Shown here: positions 7,981-14,548 of the stretch, piece after piece
How positions within the stretch are numbered: position 1 is the first letter of the stretch
How the letters are laid out: the number at the start of each line of letters is the position of its first letter
From: Firmicutes bacterium UBA5389
Lineage (GTDB): Bacteria > Bacillota > DTU025
Reading direction: 5' to 3'
NCBI GenBank assembly: GCA_002409965.1
Contig: DHON01000029.1
Coordinates: 56,837 to 81,549 of the forward strand
Length of the DNA: 24,713 nucleotides
The notes under the pieces: model-generated
Database searches by the model: none
What the model was told of the DNA's origin: nothing
What the model saw: only the letters and a program-made list of their open reading frames with translations
Translations under genes and position numbers: made by a program

Positions 7981-8022
7981 GCCCCGGGGAGCAACGCTTC
8001 CCGGGGCGTTTTGCTCGATTTT
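7981..8022 (+). terminator. Rho-independent terminator after the SLH gene
   Basis: GCCCCGGGGAGC (7981-7992) pairs with GCTTCCCGGGGC (7996-8007), giving a 12-bp stem with one G-T wobble and a three-base loop AAC. GTTTTGCTCGATTTT follows. It lies 15 bases after the stop codon of the SLH gene and directly before the ribosome site of the YqgF-like gene, so that gene needs readthrough or a promoter of its own. Confidence 0.88.
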
Positions 8023-8037
8023 GGGGAGGTGAGTCGG

Positions 8038-8460
8038 TTGGACGAGGTTGTGCTGGCGGTGGATCCCGGACGCGATAAGGCGGGCATAGCTGTTGTGTCG
8101 AAGGAGCGGGGCACTTTGTTCCGCTGCGTTGTGAGCGCGGACGACTGCGTGTCCAGGGGCGTCGAGCTTGCCGGGGTGTACGGCGTGCACAAGATCGTGG
8201 TGGGCGACAGGACCGGCTCGCGCAAGGTCGTCCGGGCCCTGGCGCTTTCATGTGGGCTGGAGGTCGTTGCCATTGATGAGCACAGATCGTCGATGGAAGG
8301 GAGACAGCGATACCTGGAAGAGCATCCCGGGAGGGGCCTATTCAGGTTGGTCCCGATGGGCCTCAGAACTCCGCGTGAGCCGTTCGACGACTACGCGGCG
8401 GAGGTCCTTGCTGCCAGATATTTCAAGCTGCAGTCTGGGGAGAAGGAATCGACATCTTGA
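8038..8460 (+). CDS. YqgF/RuvX-like RNase H-fold protein
   Basis: This 140-residue protein has the layout of the YqgF/RuvX family (RNase H fold, resolvase-like or pre-16S rRNA nuclease). The first strand carries LAVDPGRDKAGIAVV with the expected first catalytic Asp. A middle motif DEHRSSMEGRQRYLEE corresponds to the family's DER.ST..A. The C-terminal DDYAAEVLAARYF supplies the last acidic pair. TTG 8038 was chosen because GGAGG (8024-8028) lies 9 bases upstream; TTG 8011 would place the start in the T-tract of the terminator. It differs from the usual yqgF in motif detail and neighbourhood, so it is probably a paralogue, and its substrate is unknown. It lies upstream of two secreted protein genes, with an AT-rich possible promoter directly after it. 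Confidence 0.75.
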   Translation: MDEVVLAVDPGRDKAGIAVVSKERGTLFRCVVSADDCVSRGVELAGVYGVHKIVVGDRTGSRKVVRALALSCGLEVVAIDEHRSSMEGRQRYLEEHPGRGLFRLVPMGLRTPREPFDDYAAEVLAARYFKLQSGEKESTS

Positions 8461-8469
8461 CGAAGAATA

Positions 8470-8475
8470 TATAAT
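8470..8475 (+). promoter_or_regulatory. Possible -10 box for the second beta-barrel gene
   Basis: A perfect TATAAT lies in an AT-rich patch (AATATATAAT) about 45 bases before the ATG at 8519. The nearby TTGACG (8457-8462) is only 7 bases away, too close for a normal -35 box, and no good hexamer lies at 17 bases. Support is therefore partial. Confidence 0.35.
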
Positions 8476-8518
8476 AGCTGGGGAATCCGCTTCGGGGATG
8501 AGAGGAGGCGAGTTCGGC

Positions 8519-10000
8519 ATGGGCTTCGGATTTGCGCGCGGGCGGCGATGCGTCCCGCTGGCGCTGGTTGCCATAGCTACGGCAACCATCATGATGCTGT
8601 CTCCGCTTGCTCATGCCGCCTCGCTGCTGGTCGCTGCCGATGACTGGAGGTATCTTGCCCTTGTAGAGCTTGGCCGCGGGGGCTTGCTCGCGGAAGGCGA
8701 TGTTAGGGTCTACTCCAGCGGAGTGCCTGTTTCCGTTGGCGACCTGTCTCGCGCCGTCGAGCGCGCTGTCTGTCGCCTAAAGGATGCCTCACCGGGCCGC
8801 GAGATCACCGTCTCGGGCGGCAGCGGGGCATCGGCAGGCCCCCTGAGGCTCACTGGCCCGGTTTCGATGAATCTGACCATCTCCGCCAGGCAGGCCAGCC
8901 TTTTGGCCGAACTAGTGGCTGAATTCGGCCCAAGTTTCGTCGACCCATCGCTTGCCAATCTGTCTCTGCGCGTCCCGCTGGGCTCGCCAAGCGGGGGTAT
9001 GATACTGAGCCTATCGGAATCGGCGCTGCCGGCTCCCAACCATCGTCTGCTGAGCGATATCGGGCTGCAGGCGCCGGCCTCGTCTTCCAAACCCTTGCTC
9101 GGGCTGCCCAACGAGTCGGCGGGTCTAGCCGAGCTGCAGGATCTGCTGACGCCGTGGGTGAAGCCAGGATCGGACGATGTCCAGCCGCAGTTCCAGGTGG
9201 GCGTGCCCAGTCCCCTGGGTACTCTGGCCGTCGAGGTATCCAGTCAGGCAGCGCGTCGCGCCGGGAAGGACAACGCGGCCGAAGAGAAGCAGCCGGCGAG
9301 GGGTTTCGACCTATCTACAAGTGTCCGGCTGTCTGACATTCTCGCAGTGAGCGCAGGGTTTTTCACTGATGACGAGTCGCCGCAGAAGGCGACCTCCACG
9401 GCTCTCGGGGTTGTGCTGGGCGACAAGGAAGGCGCCGGTCTGAGCCTGGGGCATAGGGTGACGGATGTCGGCAGGCCGGCGGAGGCCGCCGGCCTGCGGG
9501 AGACCGTTACCTCAGTTGACGTAAAGTATTCGCTTCCTGACGTTGTCGGGCGGGCCGTGGCCGCTGACTCGACTGACTCCATCACTGTGAAGGCCGGCTA
9601 CGAGCTATACGGCAGGGGGCTGGCGTCGTCGGAGGCTGCAAGGGACAGCTTACAGGCCACTGCCTCACTGGTCATCGACTATAGGCTTCTGCTTGGGGAT
9701 GCCGCCTTTCTTCAGGCGGGCTACAGATATGAGAGGATTCGCGACCTGATTGCATCGGGCGCAGTGTGGACCAAGTCAGAGCTATACGATGGCGGCGATC
9801 TCTCGACGTTGTCCGGGATCGAGCCATTGAAGCTGGACGGGTCAGGCGCCACCCGCACCATTACCTCGATAGACTTCGGATATAGGCTCATGGGCGATAC
9901 CTCATTGCTGCTGGGATACAAGCTAATTGATTTCTCCGACATCGGAGCGCTGGACTTCACAAAGAATCTTGCTACGGCCGAAGTTAACATCAGATTCTGA
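8519..10000 (+). CDS. Secreted beta-barrel outer-membrane protein with possible SLH-like N-terminus
   Basis: The 493-residue protein starts with a signal peptide (Arg-rich n-region, hydrophobic core, cut after SPLAHA at about 33). ATG 8519 has AGGAGG (8503-8508) 10 bases upstream; ATG 8498 is in frame but overlaps that region. Just after cleavage, DDWRYLALVELGRGGLL and the later DLSRAVERAV follow the spacing of an SLH domain (W..AL..L...GII, then TR.E.A..V), though degenerate. A polar, Ser/Gly-rich middle follows. The last 230 residues have alternating aromatic and hydrophobic patterns (FDLSTSVRLSDILAVSAGFF, ITVKAGYELYGRG, FLQAGYRYERI, SIDFGYRLMG, SLLLGYKLIDF) and end in TAEVNIRF with terminal Phe, a typical barrel-insertion signal. 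I do not recognise the family. The next gene begins 37 bases later. Confidence 0.75.
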   Translation: MGFGFARGRRCVPLALVAIATATIMMLSPLAHAASLLVAADDWRYLALVELGRGGLLAEGDVRVYSSGVPVSVGDLSRAVERAVCRLKDASPGREITVSGGSGASAGPLRLTGPVSMNLTISARQASLLAELVAEFGPSFVDPSLANLSLRVPLGSPSGGMILSLSESALPAPNHRLLSDIGLQAPASSSKPLLGLPNESAGLAELQDLLTPWVKPGSDDVQPQFQVGVPSPLGTLAVEVSSQAARRAGKDNAAEEKQPARGFDLSTSVRLSDILAVSAGFFTDDESPQKATSTALGVVLGDKEGAGLSLGHRVTDVGRPAEAAGLRETVTSVDVKYSLPDVVGRAVAADSTDSITVKAGYELYGRGLASSEAARDSLQATASLVIDYRLLLGDAAFLQAGYRYERIRDLIASGAVWTKSELYDGGDLSTLSGIEPLKLDGSGATRTITSIDFGYRLMGDTSLLLGYKLIDFSDIGALDFTKNLATAEVNIRF

Positions 10001-10036
10001 TGGTTTCGTCGTGCGTCGCTACAGGGAGGTAGAAAA

Positions 10037-10975
10037 ATGGGACGATCTGCAATTAAATCAGCGGGACCACTCCTTGCCGCGCTGGCGCTGCTCTGTTTCG
10101 CCTGTTATGCGGGAGCGCAGGCGGTGCCCGCAAGCCCGGTTGAGCGCCTAGTCGCCATGGAGGAACTGCTCTTCGGTCTGCCGCAGGAGGGCGCTATTGT
10201 GACACGACTACAGAATATCGAAAGCTTAATGTTTGGCCAGGCCGGAGCGGGGACTCTTCCCGAGAGGCTCGATCGGTGCTGGAACTTCGTTCAGGGTGAC
10301 CGAGTCGGCGGCATGAATCTCAAGTTCAAGATGAAGGCGGTTCAGTGGACGATCTTTGGCGAAGTGGCAGACGGACCCATAGTGCCTACGCTCGTCGATC
10401 TGGAGAATGCGGTGATAGGCCAGCCGGGGTTGGGGCCGATCGGGCCGAGGCTCGACATCCTTATGAGGCTTTCAGTGGTCGGGGGCGAGCCGGAGGCGGC
10501 ATACTCGCTCGTGCCCAAGGGGTCGCTGGTTCGAGTGAAGCTTTGCACGGCGCTGGGTTCGATGAAGGCGCGTTCCGGCGATGTTGTGAGGTTCGAGGTG
10601 GCTGACGACGTCGTTTTTGAAGATCGCCTGGTTCTTCCGAAGGGAACGCCTGTAACGGCGTGGGTCATTGACACTGTGCGGCCGACTAAGATGGGCATAA
10701 GGGCCCGAGTGGACCTGGAACTTAAGCCGGTGGAGGCGATTGATTCCTCTCCTGTCGTTCTTGGCGTTGAGCCGACCACGATAGCGGCCAATTCTTCTGT
10801 GTCGCTGGCGGCCGGTGAAGGCATTCGCGCGCTCGGCATCGTTGGCAAGGAGGGCGTGTTGGGAGGTTTGCTCAGCCAGAACCCCGAACTCGACCTGGCG
10901 GAGGGAGTCGAGTTGTTCCTGTCGGTGATGCAGACCGCCAAGGTTCTGGGGCTTCCTGTGCCGAAGGCTAAGTAG
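10037..10975 (+). CDS. Secreted protein with six 20-residue repeats, function unknown
   Basis: The 312-residue protein has a signal peptide (about 1-29, ending AGAQA) and is probably periplasmic or surface-bound. The Cys residues at 20 and 23 do not form a good lipobox. Residues 35-155 form six units of 20-21 residues with the pattern ..RL..lE.llFG.....G.i. The clearest are VERLVAMEELLFG and VTRLQNIESLMFG, and the later ones decay. A separate domain at about 158-255 contains GSLVRVKL, ARSGDVVRFEVADDVV and LPKGTPVTAWV, typical of small beta domains common in secreted bacterial proteins. The ATG start has GGGAGG about 7 bases upstream. It probably shares a transcript with the barrel gene 37 bases before it, so an outer-membrane partner role is likely but unproven. 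Confidence 0.72.
   Translation: MGRSAIKSAGPLLAALALLCFACYAGAQAVPASPVERLVAMEELLFGLPQEGAIVTRLQNIESLMFGQAGAGTLPERLDRCWNFVQGDRVGGMNLKFKMKAVQWTIFGEVADGPIVPTLVDLENAVIGQPGLGPIGPRLDILMRLSVVGGEPEAAYSLVPKGSLVRVKLCTALGSMKARSGDVVRFEVADDVVFEDRLVLPKGTPVTAWVIDTVRPTKMGIRARVDLELKPVEAIDSSPVVLGVEPTTIAANSSVSLAAGEGIRALGIVGKEGVLGGLLSQNPELDLAEGVELFLSVMQTAKVLGLPVPKAK
10139..10501 (+). repeat. Six degenerate 60-bp (20-residue) coding repeats
   Basis: The units correspond to residues 35-54, 55-74, 75-95, 96-115, 116-135 and 136-155 of the secreted protein. Arg-Leu near the start, Glu at position 8, Phe-Gly or similar at 12-13 and Gly with a final Ile or Leu recur. The repeats are visible at protein level only, so they are old. 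Confidence 0.7.
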
Positions 10976-11019
10976 CCGAGGCGGCGGTATAGTTAATGTG
11001 TGACTAGTTGGCCGATACC

Positions 11020-11044
11020 CCCGGAACTTGACCCCGGTTCCGGG
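11020..11044 (+). other. Hairpin in the metK leader
   Basis: CCCGGAAC (11020-11027) and GTTCCGGG (11037-11044) form an 8-bp perfect stem with a 9-base loop, ending 15 bases before the metK ribosome site. There is no T-run, so it is not a terminator. It does not resemble a SAM riboswitch, which would be far larger. A TATAGT (10988-10993) upstream is a weak promoter candidate. Confidence 0.35.
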
Positions 11045-11072
11045 CGGGACGATGTGGTTGGAGGTAGTGCTG

Positions 11073-12269
11073 TTGAGTGAGAAGCGGCTTTTCACGTCTG
11101 AGTCAGTCACTGAGGGCCATCCGGACAAGGTCTGCGACCAGATTGCAGACGCCGTACTCGATGGACTGCTTGCAGTTGACCAGGAATCGCGCGTCGCGTG
11201 CGAAGTGTGCGCCACCACAGGTCTGGTCTTCGTGATGGGCGAGATCAGCACCCAGGGCTACGTGGACATCCCTCGCATTGTCAGGGAGACTGTTCGGGAA
11301 GTGGGCTACACAAGGGCGAAGTATGGGTTTGACGGCGATACTTGCGGCGTAGTGACATCCATTGGCGAGCAGTCTTCCGACATTAGCATGGGCGTCAATC
11401 ACGCGTTGGAGAAGCGGACCCCTGACGCCTGCGTGCAGCCGAACCACGACTGGGATACTGTGGGGGCAGGGGATCAGGGGATGATATTCGGCTACGCCGT
11501 TCGGGAGACGGAAGACCTTATGCCGATGCCGATTACCCTGGCGCACAGGCTCGCGCAGAGGCTTGCCCAGGTCAGACGGGACAAGCTTGTCGAGTGGCTC
11601 AGGCCCGACGGCAAGACCCAGGTGACCGTGGAATACGAGGGTCACCGCCCGATCAGGGTGGATACTGTGGTGGTGTCGGCTCAGCACGACGAGCGAGTGG
11701 ACAACGCCACCATAGACCGGGACATCAGGGACCACGTGATCAGCGCGGTTGTGCCCGAGGATATGGTCGACGCGAACACTCGCATTCTCGTGAACCCGAC
11801 CGGGCGGTTTGAGAAGGGCGGCCCCGCCGCGGACTCTGGCCTGACCGGTCGCAAGCTGATTGTCGACACCTATGGAGGAATGGCCAGGCACGGTGGGGGA
11901 GCGCTGTCGGGCAAGGATGCGACCAAGGTCGACCGGTCAGCGGCCTACGCCGCGCGGCATGTGGCCAAGAATCTGGTCGCGGCGGGCATCGCTCACCAGT
12001 GCGAGGTGCAGATAGCCTATGCGATAGGAGTGGCGCGCCCGGTGGCCATATCGGTGGACACATACGGGACTGGCTCGATATCCGATGACAGGATCACGAG
12101 AATCGTTCGAGAGGTGTTCGATCTGCGCCCTGCGGCGATTATCCATAATTTTGGCCTGAGGCAGCCGATATACCGTCCTGTATCTTGCTATGGGCACTTT
12201 GGCCGTCCTGAGCTCAACTTGCCCTGGGAGACGCTGGACAAGGTCGACGAGATCAGGGAGAGGATGTAG
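11073..12269 (+). CDS. metK: S-adenosylmethionine synthetase
   Basis: MetK makes S-adenosylmethionine from ATP and methionine in the cytoplasm. The protein has 398 residues, normal for the family. Signature segments are SVTEGHPDKVCDQIADAVLD (about 11-30, with the active-site His and Asp), the GAGDQGMIFGYA loop (second family signature), FVMNPTGRF-like LVNPTGRFEKGGP, and GGGALSGKDATKVDRSAAYAA (the family usually has GGGAFSGKD, so Phe is Leu here). The start is TTG 11073 because GGAGG (11060-11064) lies 8 bases upstream, and SEKRLFTSESVTEG matches usual N-termini. GTG 11067 and the frame further upstream are poorly placed. RecD2 follows closely and may share the transcript. Confidence 0.97.
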   Translation: MSEKRLFTSESVTEGHPDKVCDQIADAVLDGLLAVDQESRVACEVCATTGLVFVMGEISTQGYVDIPRIVRETVREVGYTRAKYGFDGDTCGVVTSIGEQSSDISMGVNHALEKRTPDACVQPNHDWDTVGAGDQGMIFGYAVRETEDLMPMPITLAHRLAQRLAQVRRDKLVEWLRPDGKTQVTVEYEGHRPIRVDTVVVSAQHDERVDNATIDRDIRDHVISAVVPEDMVDANTRILVNPTGRFEKGGPAADSGLTGRKLIVDTYGGMARHGGGALSGKDATKVDRSAAYAARHVAKNLVAAGIAHQCEVQIAYAIGVARPVAISVDTYGTGSISDDRITRIVREVFDLRPAAIIHNFGLRQPIYRPVSCYGHFGRPELNLPWETLDKVDEIRERM

Positions 12270-12273
12270 GCAC

Positions 12274-12282
12274 GAGGTGATC
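12274..12282 (+). promoter_or_regulatory. Ribosome binding site of recD2 that favours a CTG start
   Basis: GAGGTGATC is an exact match to the complement of the 16S rRNA 3' end. From GAGG the distance to in-frame CTG 12287 is 9 bases, but to GTG 12296 it is 18 bases. No ATG or TTG lies in frame between the upstream stop (12278-12280) and 12296. Confidence 0.6.
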
Positions 12283-12295
12283 AGAGCTGGATTGC

Positions 12296-14473
12296 GTGGA
12301 AGGCGTCATCGACCGAGTGACCTATCGCGATGAGAAGTCGATGTACACCGTTGCCCGCATCAAAACTGAAGACGGTCGCATAGTCACTGCCGTGGGCCCG
12401 TTTCCATCGGCCGCTCCAGGCCAGATGGTGAGGGTGTCTGGAACATGGACGCAGCATCGGGAGTACGGTAGGCAGCTCAGGGCGGAGCGGGTTGACATCG
12501 TGGTCCCCGCCACTGTTCTGGGCATTGAGAAATACCTGGGTTCGGGGCTGATACGCGGTATCGGCCCTGCGACCGCCGCCAGGCTAGTCAAGCGATTCGG
12601 CCTGGACACGCTGGCGATCGTTGAATCCAACCCCGAGCGACTCCGAGAAGTTCCAGGCATAGGGCCAAAGAAAGCCCAGAGCATTGTGGAGTCGGTTGCC
12701 GAGCACAAGTCGGTTCAGAAGGTCATGGTCTTCCTGCAGTCGCACGGGGTAAGCCCGGCGTACGCAGTCAAGATATACCGGCGATACGGTGAAGACGCCG
12801 TGGCCGTGGTGAGCCGGAACCCTTACCGGCTGGCGGATGAAGTGTATGGAATAGGCTTCAAGACCGCCGACAAGATCGCGCAAGAGGTGGGCGTGGACCG
12901 AAAGTCCCCCGAGCGGGTTGCCGCAGGGATCAAGTACTGGCTTGGAAAGGACTCCGAGGACGGCCACTGCTATTCGCAGGCAGACCAGTTCGCCGCCGCG
13001 GTCGCAGGCGAGCTGGAAGTAGCTCGGGTTCTTGTCGAAGGCGGCATCGCATCGCTCGAGGGCGCCGGCGAGGTGTACCGCGAGGGCGAGTCTGCCCTGT
13101 ATCTTGCGCCGTTCTACCATGCCGAACGGGGCGTAGCCCGGCGCCTATGTCAGCTTGCCCACGCGAAGATGTGGACGCTGGACACCCTGTCCAATGAGGA
13201 GCTTGCGCAGGCCGAGACGCGGGCCGGGCTGCGCCTTGCCGACCAGCAGCGGGCCGCGGTGATGAAGGCGTTCCAATCCGGGGTCATGGTAATGACCGGC
13301 GGTCCGGGCACGGGCAAGACCACTACTCTTCGTCTGATCATTGACCTGTTTGAGGCCAGGAAGATGCGGGTTCTGTTGGCCGCTCCAACAGGCCGGGCCG
13401 CCAAGCGCCTGTCTGAGGCGAGCGGTAAGCCCGCCAAGACCATTCACAGGCTCCTCGAATTCGAGCCCGGGGCGGAGGGATGGAGATTCGGCCGCACAGC
13501 GGCCAGCCCTCTCGAGTGTGATGTATTGGTGCTCGACGAGGTGTCAATGGTCGACATTATCCTCATGCAGAGCCTGCTCAAGGCGGTCCGGCCCGGATCG
13601 CGCCTGGTGCTCGTGGGCGATGTCGACCAACTGCCGTCTGTGGGTCCCGGCAGTGTTCTGCGCGACATCATCGACTCGGGCGCGGTGCCCACTGTCGTGC
13701 TCGATCAGGTGTACAGGCAGGCGCCTGGAAGCATGATAGTGACCAACGCCCATCGGATCAACCACGGCGAGTACCCTCTGCTCCGAGGCGCGCGCGACTT
13801 CTTCTTCATAGAAGCGGATGATCCCGACCAGGCTGTGCAGGCGGTAGTGTCCGCCGTGACCACCAGGCTGCCGCGGTATCTCCGTTGCGACGCCATGGAC
13901 GACATTCAGGTGCTCTCGCCGATGAGGAGGGCGGCCGCGGGCGTAGACAATCTCAACGCGGTTCTGCGTGAGGCCCTCAACCCGGCAAGATCGGGGGCGT
14001 CGGAGATACGCTACAGGGGTTCCGCTTTCCGAAGGGGAGACAAGGTGATGCAGATCCGGAACGACTACGACCGGCTGGTGTGGAACGGCGACATGGGCAG
14101 GATCGTGCGCATAGACGCCGAGGAAGGCGAGGTGGTCGTGAGGTTTTCCGAACCGGAGGGCGACCGCGATGTTCTGTATCAACAGGATGAACTGGACGAG
14201 TTGGCGCTGTCGTACTGTGTGTCTATACACAAGAGCCAGGGAAGCGAGTATCCGGCGGTTGTGATTCCCATAACCACCCAGCATTACGTGATGCTCCAGC
14301 GAAACCTGCTCTACACCGCCGTCACGCGCGCTCGAAGGGCAGTAGTGCTCGTAGGAACGAAGAAGGCCGTGGCGATAGCCGTGCGCAACGCGTCTATGCT
14401 GCACAGGCGCACGATGCTTGCGGCCAGACTTCGTGAGGCCGCGGCGGCGTCCTGGCCGGACGAGATGGAATAG
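12296..14473 (+). CDS. recD2: RecD2 family ATP-dependent DNA helicase
   Basis: RecD2 is a 5'-3' superfamily 1B DNA helicase acting in DNA repair without RecBC. The 725-residue protein has the family layout: an N-terminal OB-like part (VEGVIDRVTYRDEKSMYTV), tandem helix-hairpin-helix motifs at about 85-135 (IRGIGPATAARLVKRFG, VPGIGPKKAQSIVE), Walker A GGPGTGKTTT at about 335-344, Walker B LVLDEVSMVD at about 410, VLVGDVDQLPSVGPG, VYRQ, and the C-terminal UvrD-like motifs SIHKSQGSEYP and LYTAVTRAR. GTG 12296 is given as the conservative start. CTG 12287 would add MDC before VEG and fits both the ribosome site and usual RecD2 N-termini better. It is probably cotranscribed with metK and ends at a strong terminator. 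Confidence 0.95.
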   Translation: MEGVIDRVTYRDEKSMYTVARIKTEDGRIVTAVGPFPSAAPGQMVRVSGTWTQHREYGRQLRAERVDIVVPATVLGIEKYLGSGLIRGIGPATAARLVKRFGLDTLAIVESNPERLREVPGIGPKKAQSIVESVAEHKSVQKVMVFLQSHGVSPAYAVKIYRRYGEDAVAVVSRNPYRLADEVYGIGFKTADKIAQEVGVDRKSPERVAAGIKYWLGKDSEDGHCYSQADQFAAAVAGELEVARVLVEGGIASLEGAGEVYREGESALYLAPFYHAERGVARRLCQLAHAKMWTLDTLSNEELAQAETRAGLRLADQQRAAVMKAFQSGVMVMTGGPGTGKTTTLRLIIDLFEARKMRVLLAAPTGRAAKRLSEASGKPAKTIHRLLEFEPGAEGWRFGRTAASPLECDVLVLDEVSMVDIILMQSLLKAVRPGSRLVLVGDVDQLPSVGPGSVLRDIIDSGAVPTVVLDQVYRQAPGSMIVTNAHRINHGEYPLLRGARDFFFIEADDPDQAVQAVVSAVTTRLPRYLRCDAMDDIQVLSPMRRAAAGVDNLNAVLREALNPARSGASEIRYRGSAFRRGDKVMQIRNDYDRLVWNGDMGRIVRIDAEEGEVVVRFSEPEGDRDVLYQQDELDELALSYCVSIHKSQGSEYPAVVIPITTQHYVMLQRNLLYTAVTRARRAVVLVGTKKAVAIAVRNASMLHRRTMLAARLREAAAASWPDEME

Positions 14474-14486
14474 GCACGTTGCTCAT

Positions 14487-14519
14487 ATCGCCCGGGCTAG
14501 CCCGGGCGATTTTCCTTTT
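14487..14519 (+). terminator. Rho-independent terminator after recD2
   Basis: A perfect 24-base palindrome (14487-14510) folds as ATCGCCCGGG with CCCGGGCGAT around loop CTAG and is followed by TTTCCTTTT. It lies 13 bases after the recD2 stop codon and separates the metK-recD2 unit from comFA. Confidence 0.9.
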
Positions 14520-14548
14520 GGCGGCAGGAACACCGCGACCGCTGCCTA

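Noticed and set aside
8457..8475. TTGACG and TATAAT as a complete promoter
   Set aside because: The two boxes are only 7 bases apart, so they cannot serve as one sigma-70 type promoter. Only the -10 box was kept.
10976..11072. SAM riboswitch before metK
   Set aside because: The gap is under 100 bases and contains only one 8-bp hairpin, without the conserved core of SAM riboswitches.
13544..14404. Minus-strand frame of 286 codons inside recD2
   Set aside because: It is antisense to conserved helicase motifs and His/Arg-rich in the way of shadow frames.
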